A stretch of 64,000 bases of DNA from DATFQI01 sp963831105 (GCA_963831105.1 CAWHOS010000010.1:186001-250000); one strand, 5' to 3'; shown: positions 1 through 9,139, numbered from the stretch's first letter. The notes: generated by a model from the letters alone, not told the origin. Made by a program: numbers and translations.

Positions 1-651
1 GCCTACGTGAGCCTCACCGTCCCCGAGGACCCCGATTTCGACGCGGCATGGCACGGCGCGCCGGCCGTCGCGGTCGCCGGGATGTGGGCCGGCGATCCGG
101 CCGACGGCGAGGCCGCGCTGGCCGGCCTGCGAGGTCTCGGCGACCCGATCGCGGACTTCTTCGGCGCGATGCCCTACGCGGACTTCCAGTGCATGCTCGA
201 CGACCCGCCCGGCTACCGGAACTACTGGACCGCCGAGCAGGCCGACGACCTCCCGGACGCGCTGATCGACGCGATCGTCGAGCACTGCGCGTCCCGGCCC
301 GAGGGGCCGTCGCAGCTGTTCCTCGTCGGCTGGGGCGGCGCGATGGCGCGGATCGGCGACGAGCACTCCCCGCTCGCTGAGCGCGGCGCGCGCTTCGTCG
401 TGCACCCGCTCTCGCTCTGGGAGGACCCGGCCGACGACGCGCGGGCGATCGCCTGGTCGCGCGGCTTCCGCGAGCTGATGGCGCCCTACCGCACGGGCGG
501 CTCGTACCTGAACTTCCTCGGCGACGAGGGAGCCGACCGCGTGCGAGAGGCCTTCGGCGCGGAGCGCCACGCCCGGCTCGCGCGCGTCAAGGCGGAGTTC
601 GACCCGGGCAACGTCCTCCGCGGCAACCACACCGTGGAGCCCGCCGCGTGA
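1..651 (+). CDS. FAD-linked oxidoreductase, C-terminal part (BBE domain), truncated by window start
   Basis: The reading frame is open from base 1, so the gene begins outside the window; GTG at 7 is probably an internal codon. The visible 216 residues look like the substrate-side and C-terminal parts of a berberine-bridge/FAD_binding_4 oxidoreductase. The last 60 residues carry the BBE signature: a Gly/Ser-Tyr-x-Asn-Phe segment (GGSYLNFLGDEG), then LARVKAEFDPGNVLRGNH, where the Asp-Pro-x-Asn turn is typical. The covalent-FAD and FAD-binding half is not visible. Such enzymes oxidise alcohols, sugars or alkaloid-like substrates; nothing here identifies the substrate. The stop is followed by a strong hairpin and a convergent patatin gene. 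Confidence 0.85.
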   Translation, partial: AYVSLTVPEDPDFDAAWHGAPAVAVAGMWAGDPADGEAALAGLRGLGDPIADFFGAMPYADFQCMLDDPPGYRNYWTAEQADDLPDALIDAIVEHCASRPEGPSQLFLVGWGGAMARIGDEHSPLAERGARFVVHPLSLWEDPADDARAIAWSRGFRELMAPYRTGGSYLNFLGDEGADRVREAFGAERHARLARVKAEFDPGNVLRGNHTVEPAA

Positions 652-669
652 CGCGCGTGCGGTGCGGCG

Positions 670-692
670 CGGCGCGGCGCAGCGCCGCGCCG
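670..692. terminator. GC-rich hairpin between convergent genes
   Basis: A perfect 11-bp inverted repeat (CGGCGCGGCGC / GCGCCGCGCCG) is centred on 681 and lies between the stop codons of two convergent genes. It has no T-tract. It probably acts as a bidirectional terminator; the function is inferred. Confidence 0.5.
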
Positions 693-694
693 AC

Positions 695-1609
695 CTACGC
701 CAGCAGCGGCCGCAGCACCGCCAGCGCCGCCTCGCGCCCCGCCTCCAGCCCGGCCCGCACGACGCCTGAGTCGGACTCCAGCCGCGACACGCGCGGCGAG
801 TCGGCCGGCGGGCGGATCCCGAGCACCGCCTCGTGCGACTCCAGCAGCGCGTCGTCGGCGGCCAGCCGCGCCGGCCGCTCGAGGTACCCGCGCCGCACGG
901 GCTCCCCGAGCCTGCGCAGCAGCGTGCCGGTCACGGCGCGCGACAGGCGCGACGGGCGCTCGGAGTCCTGGGGACGCCGGGAGCGGAGCACGAGCACGTG
1001 CGTCGCCCCGGCGGCGAGCGCCGCGTGGAAGGGGATCGACTCGGCCAGCCCCGCGTCGAGGTAGCGGCGGCCGTCGATCACGACCGGCGGGCCGGCCAGC
1101 AGCGGCAGCGCCGTCGTCGCCCGCAGCGCGAGCTTGAGCGACGCGCGGTCGCGGACCGTGGGCGCCAGGTCGACCGCCCGGCCCGTCTCGACGTCGGTGG
1201 CGAGCGGGTGGAAGCGCACGGGGTGCGAGAGCACGGCCTCCCAGCGCATCGGCAGCACGTGCTCGTAGAGCTGCTCGACGAGATGCCGCGTGTCCACCAC
1301 GGGCCGCCCGCGCAGGGCGTTGCCGCGCCGGATGTACTGCCCGATCAGCGCGGGGTCGGCGTACGGGCGCAGCCCGTCGGACGGGTTGCCGCTGAGCAGC
1401 CAGACCCCGTTGAGCGCGCCCGCGGACGCGCCGTAGACCGCGTCGAAGGCCTCCGTGAGGCCGAGCTCGTCGATCGCGATCGCCATCCCGGCGGACACCG
1501 CGCCGCGCATGCCGCCGCCCTCGATCGCCAGCGCCAGCCGCGCGCCGTCGTCGCGCGCCCCTCCGGCGCGGCGGCGCAGCAGCTCGCCGACCGCGTGCGG
1601 CGCGCTCAC
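695..1609 (-). CDS. Patatin-like phospholipase
   Basis: A 304-residue serine acyl hydrolase of the patatin/RssA type, expected to cleave acyl groups from lipids with a Ser-Asp dyad. Visible motifs are the glycine-rich oxyanion loop GGGMRG (residues 31-36), the nucleophile elbow GASAG (60-64, Ser62), and the Asp of the D-G/A motif in YLDAGLAES (about Asp185). No signal peptide or membrane segment is evident, so it is probably cytoplasmic. The GTG start overlaps the TGA of the upstream thioesterase (GTGA), so the two are co-transcribed and may act together on acyl groups. The reading frame stays open upstream, but that extension is only a shadow of neighbouring genes. Confidence 0.88.
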   Translation of the reverse strand: MSAPHAVGELLRRRAGGARDDGARLALAIEGGGMRGAVSAGMAIAIDELGLTEAFDAVYGASAGALNGVWLLSGNPSDGLRPYADPALIGQYIRRGNALRGRPVVDTRHLVEQLYEHVLPMRWEAVLSHPVRFHPLATDVETGRAVDLAPTVRDRASLKLALRATTALPLLAGPPVVIDGRRYLDAGLAESIPFHAALAAGATHVLVLRSRRPQDSERPSRLSRAVTGTLLRRLGEPVRRGYLERPARLAADDALLESHEAVLGIRPPADSPRVSRLESDSGVVRAGLEAGREAALAVLRPLLA

Positions 1610-2016
1610 GCCTCGAGCGCTTCGAGCGCGGCGCGCAGCCGCGGCGGGATCTCGGCCGGCCGGCGGCTCTCGCGGTCGACGAAGACGTGCACGAACCAGC
1701 CCTCGGCCGCCAGCTCGCCGGCGCCGCGCTCGCGCAGCGCGATCTCGTAGCGCACGCTCGAGCGCCCCAGCTTGCCGACGCGCAGACCCGCCTCGACGAC
1801 GCCCGGGAACGCGAGCGGGCCGTGGTAGCTGCAGTGCGACTCCGCGCACAGGCCGATCGTCTCGCCCGAGACGATGTCCAGCCCGCCCTCGGTGATCAGG
1901 TACTCGTTGATCACCGTGTCGAAGTACGAGTAGTACTCCACGTTGTTGACGTGGCCGTAGACGTCGTTGTCCTTCCAGCGCGTCGTGATCTCGCGCACGT
2001 GGGGGTAGCCGTCCAT
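1606..2016 (-). CDS. Acyl-CoA thioesterase, hotdog fold (4HBT type)
   Basis: 136 residues, the usual size for a single hotdog thioesterase. The N-terminal signature DNDVYGHVNNVEYYSYFD (about residues 15-32) matches the YbgC/4-hydroxybenzoyl-CoA thioesterase family, in which the Asp-x-x-x-His-x-Asn region carries the catalytic Asp. The expected reaction is hydrolysis of an acyl-CoA thioester to free acid and CoA; acyl specificity cannot be read from the sequence. It is the first gene of a two-gene unit with the patatin. An ATG start preceded by a TAGGAT box 8 bases upstream suggests a leaderless transcript. Confidence 0.9.
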   Translation of the reverse strand: MDGYPHVREITTRWKDNDVYGHVNNVEYYSYFDTVINEYLITEGGLDIVSGETIGLCAESHCSYHGPLAFPGVVEAGLRVGKLGRSSVRYEIALRERGAGELAAEGWFVHVFVDRESRRPAEIPPRLRAALEALEA

Positions 2017-2024
2017 CGCGCGGC

Positions 2025-2030
2025 ATCCTA
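2025..2030 (-). promoter_or_regulatory. Putative leaderless -10 box (TAGGAT) of thioesterase gene
   Basis: TAGGAT on the minus strand, 8 bases before the ATG at 2016. It fits the TANNNT-N6-10-start pattern repeated across this window. Confidence 0.5.
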
Positions 2031-2056
2031 GTCATCTGCAACACTTCGGCGATCTG

Positions 2057-3286
2057 TTGCGAGAACGGGGGTCGGTCGTGCGGAGCACCGAGATCAGGGC
2101 GGCGGGCGAGCTGGCGGGCGAGGCGCTCGGAGGTGTCGGCGCGATCGTGCGCGACGTCCACCGCGGCGTCACGGGTCGCGTCTTCGGGGCGCTCGGCGCG
2201 GTCGGCGCGCCCGTGCGCCTCGCGCACGACGGCATCGCCACCCTGGTGCACGCGTCGGTGCGCACCTCGCTGAGCGCGGTCCCCAAGGGCGGCGGCCGCG
2301 CGCTCGCGCTGACCGCGCCCGAGCACGGCACGCCGCTGACCGACGATCCGCGCGGCGCCTTCGCGCTCGCGGCGCTCAACGGCATGTGGGGCGACCGGAT
2401 CGAGCGCGACCACGCGCCGCTCGCGCTCGGGCTCGACCTGCGCGTGGACGGAGAGGCGACCCCGAAGCTCGCCGTCTTCGTGCACGGCCTGTGCGAGACG
2501 GACGCCGCCTGGCGGCTCGGCGGCGGCCGCACCTACGGCGAGCGGCTGCGCGAGGACCTCGGCCACACGCCGGTCTACGCCCGCTACAACACCGGCCGCC
2601 ACATCTCCGACAACGGGCGCGCGCTGGCCGCTGCGCTCGACGCGCTCGTCGAAGGCTGGCCCGTCCCGGTCGACGAGCTCGTGCTGGTCGGCCACTCGAT
2701 GGGCGGCCTCGTGGCCCGCAGCGCCTGCCACTACGGCGAGAAGGACGAGCTCGGCTGGACGGAGGCGCTGCGCCACGTCGTCTGCCTCGGCTCCCCGCAC
2801 ATGGGCGCGCCGCTCGAGCGCGCCGCCGCCCGCGGCGGCCACTGGCTCTCCCGGCTGCCCGAGACCGCGCCGCTCGCGCGCGTGCTCACCGTGCGCAGCG
2901 CGGGCGTCAAGGACCTCCGCTACGGCGCCTGCCTGGAGGAGGACTGGCAGGGCGTGGATCCCGACGAGTGGGGCCCCGACCGCTGCGCGGACTTCCCGTT
3001 CCTGCCGAGCGCGACCTACTACTACGTCGGAGCGACGGTCGCGCGCGACAAGGACTCACCGCTCGGGCGGCTGATCGGCGACGTGCTCGTGCAGTTCCCG
3101 AGCGCCTCGGGCGACGGGCCGCTGCGCAAGCTCGCGTTCGAGATCGACCACGGGATGCACGTCGGCGGCGCCAACCACCTGCAGCTGCTCAACCACCCGC
3201 GCGTCTACGCGCAGCTGCTGCGGTGGCTCACTGGCTCGCGCGAAGTCGGCGCCCTAGCGGCCGCGCCAGCGCCACCAGGCAGATGA
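2057..3286 (+). CDS. Alpha/beta hydrolase, PGAP1/lipase-like
   Basis: About 400 residues; the start may be TTG 2057 or GTG 2078. Residues 1-135 are an uncharacterised N-terminal region rich in Ala/Gly/Val. An alpha/beta hydrolase domain follows, with the oxyanion segment VFVHGLCETDAAW (about 140-152) and the nucleophile elbow GHSMGG (212-217, Ser214). A late histidine in a DHGMHVGGANH region probably completes the triad. The elbow context LVGHSMGGLVARSACHY is typical of PGAP1-like esterases and lipases. There is no clear signal peptide. It is divergent from the thioesterase (40-base gap) and convergent with the TVP38 gene, overlapping it by 59 bases. Substrate unknown; a lipid ester is plausible. 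Confidence 0.82.
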   Translation: MRERGSVVRSTEIRAAGELAGEALGGVGAIVRDVHRGVTGRVFGALGAVGAPVRLAHDGIATLVHASVRTSLSAVPKGGGRALALTAPEHGTPLTDDPRGAFALAALNGMWGDRIERDHAPLALGLDLRVDGEATPKLAVFVHGLCETDAAWRLGGGRTYGERLREDLGHTPVYARYNTGRHISDNGRALAAALDALVEGWPVPVDELVLVGHSMGGLVARSACHYGEKDELGWTEALRHVVCLGSPHMGAPLERAAARGGHWLSRLPETAPLARVLTVRSAGVKDLRYGACLEEDWQGVDPDEWGPDRCADFPFLPSATYYYVGATVARDKDSPLGRLIGDVLVQFPSASGDGPLRKLAFEIDHGMHVGGANHLQLLNHPRVYAQLLRWLTGSREVGALAAAPAPPGR

Positions 3287-3902
3287 CGCCGAGCACGATC
3301 GCCCACAGCACGGGGTCGTCGAAACGCGGCTCCTGGAGCCGCTGACCGAGCAGCGCCGTCAGCGCGGTCAGCGGCGCCACGCCGACCGCCGTCGTCCACG
3401 TGAAGCGCCCGAGCGGCACGCGGGTCGCCCCCGCGGCGTAGGAGACGAGGTTGTACGGGACGATCGGGATCAGCCGGCCGGCGAGCAGGATCGGCCAGCC
3501 GCCGCGCGCGATCAGGCGGTCGGTCGCCTCCATCCGCTCGCGCCCGGCGAGCCGGTCCAGCAGCGGCGGCCCGATGCCGCGCGCGAGCCCGTACGCGACC
3601 AGGCAGGACAGCGTCCAGGCCAGCACCATCAGCGGGAACCCGACCGCGAAGCCGAACACGAAGCCTGCGGCCGCGGTCGGGAACTCGGCGGGGAACGGGA
3701 CGACGGCATGCACGAGCGCGATGCCGAGCAGCACGAGCGCCGCCGCCGCGCCGAGCGAGTCCAGCTCCTCGCGCATCTCGCCGAGATCGCCGGCGAAGGC
3801 CGCGCCCACCGCGTCGCGGATCGGGTCGATCGCGAACAGCATCCCCGTCAGCACCACCGCGGCCGCGATCGTGGCGAGGATCGAGAGGCGTTCGCGGGGC
3901 AC
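3228..3902 (-). CDS. TVP38/TMEM64 family (DedA-like) membrane protein
   Basis: 224 residues with about five hydrophobic segments. The family core is clear: a FPAEFPTAAAGFVFG re-entrant segment (about residues 70-85), then RGGWPILLAGRLIPIVPYNL and YAAGATRVPLGRF, the glycine/proline-rich signature of the VTT (SNARE-associated) domain. It is an inner-membrane protein; relatives are implicated in lipid scrambling and membrane homeostasis. GTG start with a TACGCT box 6 bases upstream. Its 3' end lies inside the 3' end of the convergent hydrolase gene. Confidence 0.9.
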   Translation of the reverse strand: MPRERLSILATIAAAVVLTGMLFAIDPIRDAVGAAFAGDLGEMREELDSLGAAAALVLLGIALVHAVVPFPAEFPTAAAGFVFGFAVGFPLMVLAWTLSCLVAYGLARGIGPPLLDRLAGRERMEATDRLIARGGWPILLAGRLIPIVPYNLVSYAAGATRVPLGRFTWTTAVGVAPLTALTALLGQRLQEPRFDDPVLWAIVLGVICLVALARPLGRRLRASQ

Positions 3903-3908
3903 GCGTGC

Positions 3909-3914
3909 AGCGTA
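3909..3914 (-). promoter_or_regulatory. Putative leaderless -10 box (TACGCT) of TVP38 gene
   Basis: TACGCT on the minus strand, 6 bases before the GTG at 3902; TANNNT pattern. Confidence 0.45.
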
Positions 3915-3954
3915 GGGCCTCTACCTCACGGAGATGTGAAGGATTCCTGACCCA

Positions 3955-3960
3955 TAGCAT
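3955..3960 (+). promoter_or_regulatory. Putative leaderless -10 box (TAGCAT) of class II aldolase gene
   Basis: TAGCAT, then 7 bases, then the ATG at 3968. No Shine-Dalgarno sequence fits in the remaining space. Confidence 0.5.
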
Positions 3961-3967
3961 CCGGCCC

Positions 3968-4618
3968 ATGACCGCAGCTTCCCTCCGCGAGCAGGTCGCC
4001 GCCGCTTCCCGCTCGCTCGCCGCGGCCGGGCTCGTGCGCGCGACGTCCGGCAACGTGAGCGCACGCGACGGCGACCGGGTGGCGATCACGCCGACCGGCG
4101 GGGTGCTCGGAGAGCTCACCGCGGAGCAGATCGTCGTCGTCGATCGCGCGGGGGAGGTCCTCGAGGGCACGCTCGCCCCGACGTCGGAGATCGCGCTGCA
4201 CCTCGGCGTCTACGAGCGCTACGGCGCCGGCGCGGTGGTGCACACGCACGCGCCGGTCGCGACGGCGCTGTCGATCGTCCTGGACGAGCTGCCCTGCGTG
4301 CACTACGAGATGCTGGCCCTCGGCGGCAGCGTGCGGGTGGCGCCGTACCGGACGTTCGGCACGCCGGAGCTCGCCGCGGGCGTGCTCGACGCGCTCGAGG
4401 GCCGCTCGGCCGCGCTGATGGCCAACCACGGCGCGATCACGTTCGCCGGCGACCTGGCGCTCGCCGTCGAGCGCACGCACCTGCTCGAGTGGGCGTGCAC
4501 GGTCTACTGGCGGGCGGCGGCGATCGGCGAGCCGCGCGTGCTCGGCGCCGACGCGCTCGGCGCGGTCGGTGCCGCAGTCGCCGAGCGCGGCTACGGCACC
4601 ACCAGAGACGCGCGCTAG
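3968..4618 (+). CDS. Class II aldolase/adducin family protein (FucA-like)
   Basis: 216 residues, the usual length of L-fuculose-1-phosphate aldolase and its relatives. Visible are SGNVSARDG (27-35), the substrate-phosphate loop TPTGG (41-45), the catalytic-type Glu in PTSEIALHLG (about Glu74), the zinc ligands HTH (92-94), and a third histidine in ANHGAIT (about 153). It should bind a divalent metal and catalyse retro-aldol cleavage of a sugar phosphate; the exact sugar is unknown. The start at 3968 was chosen over upstream in-frame codons because of its position behind the TAGCAT box. It ends in a CTAG shared with the convergent aldo/keto reductase. Confidence 0.88.
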   Translation: MTAASLREQVAAASRSLAAAGLVRATSGNVSARDGDRVAITPTGGVLGELTAEQIVVVDRAGEVLEGTLAPTSEIALHLGVYERYGAGAVVHTHAPVATALSIVLDELPCVHYEMLALGGSVRVAPYRTFGTPELAAGVLDALEGRSAALMANHGAITFAGDLALAVERTHLLEWACTVYWRAAAIGEPRVLGADALGAVGAAVAERGYGTTRDAR

Positions 4619-5595
4619 CGGTCGATGCTCGACATGTCGGGATAGCGCTCCCCCGCGGTGACGCCGGCGGGCGCCGCGTCGTCGATGCGCTCGAGGTCCT
4701 CCGCGCTCAGCTCGATCGCGTCGGCCGCCGCGTTCTCCTCGAGGTAGGCCACGCGCTTGGTGCCCGGGATCGGGACGATGTCGTCGCTCTGGTGCAGCAG
4801 CCACGCGAGCGCGAGCTGGCCCGGGGTGACGTCCTTCTCGTCGGCGATCTCGCGCACGCGGTCGACGAGCTCCAGGTTCTTGCCGAAGTTCTCGCGCTGG
4901 AAGCGGGGGTTGTGGCGGCGGAAGTCGTCCTCCGCGAGGTCCTCGGGCTTGGTGATCGCGCCCGACAGGAAGCCGCGGCCGAGCGGGGAGTAGGCGACGA
5001 AGCCGATGCCGAGCTCGCGCACGGTCGGCAGCACCTCGTCCTCGGGGTCGCGGGTCCACAGCGAGTACTCCGTCTGCAGCGCGGAGATCGGGTGCACCGC
5101 GTGCGCGCGCCGGATCGTCTCGGGCGACGCCTCGGAGAGCCCGAGGTGGCGCACCTTGCCCTGCTCGACGAGCTCCTTCATCGCGCCGACGGTCTCCTCG
5201 ATCGGGACCGTCTTGTCGACGCGGTGCTGGTAGTAGAGGTCGATGTGGTCGACGCCGAGCCGCCGCAGCGACGCGTCGCAGGCCTTGTGGACGTAGTCGG
5301 GCTTGCCGTTGACGCCGAGGAAGCCGCCGTCCTCGCTGCGCTCGTTGCCGAACTTCGTCGCGAGCACGACCTCGTCGCGGCGGCCGGCGATCGCGCGGCC
5401 GACCAGCTTCTCGTTGGTGAACGGGCCGTACATGTCGGCCGTGTCGAGGAAGGAGATCCCGAGCTCGAGCGCCCGGTGGATGGTGGCGATGGCCTCGTCC
5501 TCGTCGGCTGAGCCGTAGAACTCGGACATCCCCATGCAGCCGAGACCCTGGGCGGAGACGCTCAGACCCTCGCTGCCAAGTGTGCGTGTGTGCAT
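4615..5595 (-). CDS. Aldo/keto reductase
   Basis: 326 residues, normal for the family. A TIM barrel using NADP(H) to reduce carbonyls. The catalytic tetrad is visible: Asp51 and Tyr56 in LDTADMYG, Lys81 in VLATKFG, and His124 in YYQHRVD. The NADP-binding end includes PIPGTKRVAYLEEN. The ATG at 5595 is preferred over the ATG at 5613 because GGTGAGG lies 9 bases before it and nothing comparable precedes the other. It resembles the YajO/IolS branch; the substrate is unknown. Divergent from the beta-propeller gene. Confidence 0.9.
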   Translation of the reverse strand: MHTRTLGSEGLSVSAQGLGCMGMSEFYGSADEDEAIATIHRALELGISFLDTADMYGPFTNEKLVGRAIAGRRDEVVLATKFGNERSEDGGFLGVNGKPDYVHKACDASLRRLGVDHIDLYYQHRVDKTVPIEETVGAMKELVEQGKVRHLGLSEASPETIRRAHAVHPISALQTEYSLWTRDPEDEVLPTVRELGIGFVAYSPLGRGFLSGAITKPEDLAEDDFRRHNPRFQRENFGKNLELVDRVREIADEKDVTPGQLALAWLLHQSDDIVPIPGTKRVAYLEENAAADAIELSAEDLERIDDAAPAGVTAGERYPDMSSIDR

Positions 5596-5662
5596 ACCGA
5601 TTGGCCTCACCATGATCGGGGCGGATGAAACGGCGCGCTTGCCCGAACGATGGGAGCCCGAT

Positions 5663-5668
5663 TAGTGT
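5663..5668 (+). promoter_or_regulatory. Putative leaderless -10 box (TAGTGT) of beta-propeller gene
   Basis: TAGTGT followed by 6 bases and the ATG at 5675. Confidence 0.45.
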
Positions 5669-5674
5669 CGGCGC

Positions 5675-7643
5675 ATGCGCCGCCTGCTCGTGTTCCTGCT
5701 GACGGCCGGGATGCTCGCCTCCGGCGCCGCCGCGGTCGAGGCGAAGCCGGGGAGGAAGAGCCCGCGTCTGCACGCCTTCCGCTCCTGCACGAACCTGCTC
5801 GGCTACGCCCAGCGCAACGGGCTGCGCGTGATCCGCCAGACGCCGCTGCTGCGGCCGCCGCCGGCGCCGATGCCGCTCCCGCAGACGGGCGGCGGCGACG
5901 GCGGGAGCGGCGGCGGCGAGGGCGGCGGCACCGTGCCGCCGCCTCAGCCGGCGCCGGTCGCGGCGCCCGCCCCCGCGCGGGGCGAGGACACCTCGCAGAC
6001 CAACGTGCAGGAGGCCGGCGTCGACGAGCCGGACTGGGTCAAGGCCGCCGGCACGACCCTCTACGTCGCCCGCGACGGCAAGCTGCGGGCGTTCGACGCG
6101 GGTGGCGACAAGGTGCGCGAGCTCGACGCGCTCGCCGTCCCCGGCTTCGCGCACGAGCTGCTGGTCCGCGGCGACCGCGCGCTCGTGATCTCCACGCTCG
6201 GCTACGGGCCGGCGGAGCCCGTCGCCGCGTTCCCCTCGCAGGTGCCAGGGGTGCCGCCCTCCCGCTGGCTCGGGCGCACGCGGCTGCTCGAGGTCGACGT
6301 CTCGGACCCGGCGCGGATGCGCGTGCTGCGCGAGCTGGACGTCGAGGGCTCCTACCTCAGCGCGCGGCTCACCGGCGCGACGGCGCGGGTCATCGTGCGG
6401 ACCGAGCCGCGCGGGCTCGAGATGCCCGAGACGGACGCGACCGCCGCGCCCGAGCAGCAGCGTGCCGGCTGGAAGCGGGCAGTGCGCCGCACCCGCACGC
6501 GGGCGTGGCTGCCGTCCGCCGTGCTGCGCGATCGCCGCAAGGGCACGGCGCGCCGGCGCGCGCTCGTGCGCTGCCGGCAGGTCCGGCGCACGCAGGCGTT
6601 CTCGGGGCTCGGAACGCTGACCGTGCTCACGATCGACATGAAGCGCGGCCTCCCGGCGGTCGACTCCGACGCGCTGATGATCGACGGCGACACGGTCTAC
6701 GCGTCACAGGACCGGCTCTACGTCGCCTCCCAGCGCTGGCTGCCGTCGGACGCGGACCGGGCCGAGATCCTCGACCAGTCCGCCACCGGGCTGCACGCGT
6801 TCTCGACCGAGCAGGCCGGTGAGACGAGCTACCTCGGCAGCGGCGAGGTGCCGGGCTACCTGCTCAACCAGTGGTCGCTGTCCGAGCACGAGGGGACGCT
6901 GCGCGCTGCGACGACGTCGATGCCGCCGTGGAACAGCGGCGCCCGCAGCGAGAGCGCGGTGCGCACGCTCAAGGAGCGCGACGGCCGGCTCGTGCAGGTC
7001 GGCGCGGCGGGCGGGCTCGGCAAGGGCGAGCGCATCTACGCGGTCCGCTTCATGGGCGACACGGGCTTCGTCGTCACGTTCCGGCAGGTCGACCCGCTCT
7101 ACACGCTCGACCTCTCCGACCCGCAGAAGCCGCGGGTCGTCGGCGAGCTGAAGGTGCCGGGCTACTCGGCCTACCTGCATCCGGTCGCCGACGGGCTGCT
7201 GCTCGGGGTGGGGCAGAACGCGACGGAGGAGGGCCGCCGCACCGGGGTGCAGCTCTCGCTGTTCGACGTCACGGACCTGGCGAAGCCGGTGCGGCTCGAC
7301 CAGGAGACGGTCGGGCCGAACTCCTCGACGGGGGTCGAGGAGGACCACAAGGCCTTCCTCTGGTGGGCGCCGGAGCGGCTCGCCGTCATCCCGGCGGTCC
7401 AGTACGCGCAGGACTACTCGCGCACGGCGTTCGCCGGCTCGCTGGCCTACCGCGTCGACCGCGCGGGCGGGATCGCGCCCGTGGCCCAGATCGGGCACCC
7501 GGCGCAGGTCGGCCTTCAGCGACTTCGCGTTCGACCGCTCGGTCGTGGTGGGCGGCCGGCTGGTGCTCGTCTCGCAGGAGGGCGTGCTCTCGACGTTCCT
7601 CAGCGCGCCCGGGCCCGGCCAGTTCACGGCGTACGGGGGCTGA
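5675..7643 (+). CDS. Secreted beta-propeller domain protein (frameshift near 7514)
   Basis: The signal peptide spans residues 1-23 (hydrophobic stretch ending near GAAAVEA). A Pro/Gly-rich linker (about 60-110) leads into the family signature TNVQEAGVDEPDWVKAAG, the hallmark of the Beta_propel (PF09826) family, followed by repeated strand blocks such as DGKLRAFDAGG and VTFRQVDPLYTLDLSDP. The frame breaks after IGHPAQVG; the true C-terminus continues in another frame from TTC 7515 (FSDFAFDRSVVVGGRLVLV) to TGA 7641-7643. Removing one C at about 7513 restores it, so this looks like a sequence error. Function of the family is unknown; cell-surface binding is likely. Confidence 0.82.
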
Positions 7644-7680
7644 CCGCAAGTTTCGACCCGGGGGCCGCGTTGGAGCCCCC

Positions 7681-8493
7681 ATGCCCCGCTTCTTGCGAAA
7701 GCTCTCACTCGCGCTGGCCGGCACGTGCGCCGCGCTCGCGCTCTCCGCGTCCCCGTCGATGGCGATCGTCGGCGGCAGCAACGCAGGCCCGGGCGAGTTC
7801 CCCTCGGTCTCCGAGGTGATCATCGCCAAGGGCTTCCTGTGCACGGGCACGCTGATCGCGCCCGACACGGTCCTCACCGCCGGCCACTGCTCCTCGATCA
7901 CCGGCGGCGCCGGCGTCGCGTCGCCCGCGGCCTACCCGCCGCAGCTGATCGAGGTCTACATCGGCTCCAACAAGCCCGGCCAGGGCGAGAAGGTCCCGGT
8001 CTCGCGCGTGATCGCGCACCCGAACTACATGCTCTCCGACGGCTATGACATCTCGATCCTGAAGCTGTCGCGCGCCTCGACCAAGACGCCGACGCCGGTC
8101 GCCGGCGCGGCCGAGACGTCCCTGTGGGCGCCCGCGACGCTCGAGACGATCGCCGGCTTCGGCACCACCGAGGAGGGCGGCGACACGCCCGACACGCTCC
8201 AGAAGGCCCAGGTCCCGATCACGACCGACGCCTACTGCGCGAACGCCTACGACTCCTTCGAGGCCCAGACGCAGATCTGCGCCGGCTACCCCGAGGGCGG
8301 CGTCGACACCTGCCAGGGCGACTCGGGCGGCCCGATGTTCGGCCGCACGTCGGCCGGCCTGCTGCGCGTCGTCGGCGCGACGAGCTACGGCGAGGGCTGC
8401 GCGCGGCCCGGCAAGCCCGGCGTCTACGCGCGCGTCGGCGACACCACGCTGCGCGAGTGGATCCGCCAGCAGGCGCCCAACGGCGTCGGCTGA
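7681..8493 (+). CDS. Secreted trypsin-like serine protease (S1)
   Basis: 270 residues. The signal peptide (1-28, ending SPSMA) is directly followed by the mature N-terminus IVGG, so the pro-segment is minimal or absent. The triad is complete: His69 (TAGHC), Asp123 (YDISIL) and Ser215 (CQGDSGGP). Asp209, six residues before the serine, predicts trypsin-like cleavage after Arg/Lys. There are several cysteines for disulfides, consistent with export. Followed by a strong hairpin terminator. Probably an extracellular digestive or processing protease. Confidence 0.93.
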   Translation: MPRFLRKLSLALAGTCAALALSASPSMAIVGGSNAGPGEFPSVSEVIIAKGFLCTGTLIAPDTVLTAGHCSSITGGAGVASPAAYPPQLIEVYIGSNKPGQGEKVPVSRVIAHPNYMLSDGYDISILKLSRASTKTPTPVAGAAETSLWAPATLETIAGFGTTEEGGDTPDTLQKAQVPITTDAYCANAYDSFEAQTQICAGYPEGGVDTCQGDSGGPMFGRTSAGLLRVVGATSYGEGCARPGKPGVYARVGDTTLREWIRQQAPNGVG

Positions 8494-8522
8494 CGCATCC
8501 CTCCAGGACACCAGCGCTGCGT

Positions 8523-8550
8523 CGAGGGGCCCGGGAGACCGGGCCCCTCG
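8523..8550 (+). terminator. Intrinsic-type hairpin after the serine protease
   Basis: A perfect 12-bp stem CGAGGGGCCCGG / CCGGGCCCCTCG with a GAGA loop, 29 bases after the protease stop. It also faces the 3' end of the transposase gene, so it may serve both. No T-tract. Confidence 0.65.
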
Positions 8551-8563
8551 CGCGTTCGCTGTT

Positions 8564-9139
8564 TCACCGGATTGCGGCTTCGTCGCAACGCGCGGCCACC
8601 TGCCGACGGTATGCCGTGAGCGGGTCGCCGCCGCGCACTGCGTAGATGGACAAGAGCCTGTCGATCGCAAGCCAGTCGGGCGGGGCGACAGAGCCGGCGA
8701 CGGCTGCGTGGCTTCCCCACTGCCATTGCTCCGCCGAGGCGCACAGACCTGCGGCCACCGGGTTGTGCGCGATGTAGCTGGCGGTGGTCAGGAACTGCTC
8801 TTCGGTGGCGATCGGTATGCCGCCGAAGCGCCGCTCGAACACGTGGCCGGTGGTGCCATGGCGTCGGTTGAACCCCTGCGCAAAGCTGCCCTGGAGTCGC
8901 TGCATCCCAGGACCGAGGTTCGGCTCGACCGTCTCGATGAGAAGGTGCACGTGGTTGTCCATCAGGCAGTAGGCCATCGTGCGCCACCGCCGGAAGGTCG
9001 TAACCGCTCCCAGCAGCCGAAGGTACGCCTGACGGTCTTCGTCGTCCCGGAACAACAGCCGCCGGTCGTTCCCGCGTGCGTACACGTGCCAGATTCCGGC
9101 GGCGATCTCCATGCGGGGTTTCCGCGCCACCTCTCCCAT
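8564..9139 (-). CDS. REP-associated tyrosine transposase (RAYT, Y1/HUH family)
   Basis: 191 residues. The HUH metal motif is in MDNHVHLLIE (His63, His65), and the catalytic tyrosine lies in SYIAHNPVAAGL (Tyr122), the canonical YIxxNP arrangement of RAYT/TnpA_REP proteins. These single-strand DNA nucleases recognise palindromic REP sequences and mobilise or disperse them. No IS ends or target duplication were seen. A paired REP-like palindrome (9166-9211) begins 27 bases upstream of the start codon, and the same core recurs at 16311-16370, supporting a RAYT/REP system. The C-terminal 60 residues (after about 130) are a family extension of unknown role. Confidence 0.92.
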   Translation of the reverse strand: MGEVARKPRMEIAAGIWHVYARGNDRRLLFRDDEDRQAYLRLLGAVTTFRRWRTMAYCLMDNHVHLLIETVEPNLGPGMQRLQGSFAQGFNRRHGTTGHVFERRFGGIPIATEEQFLTTASYIAHNPVAAGLCASAEQWQWGSHAAVAGSVAPPDWLAIDRLLSIYAVRGGDPLTAYRRQVAARCDEAAIR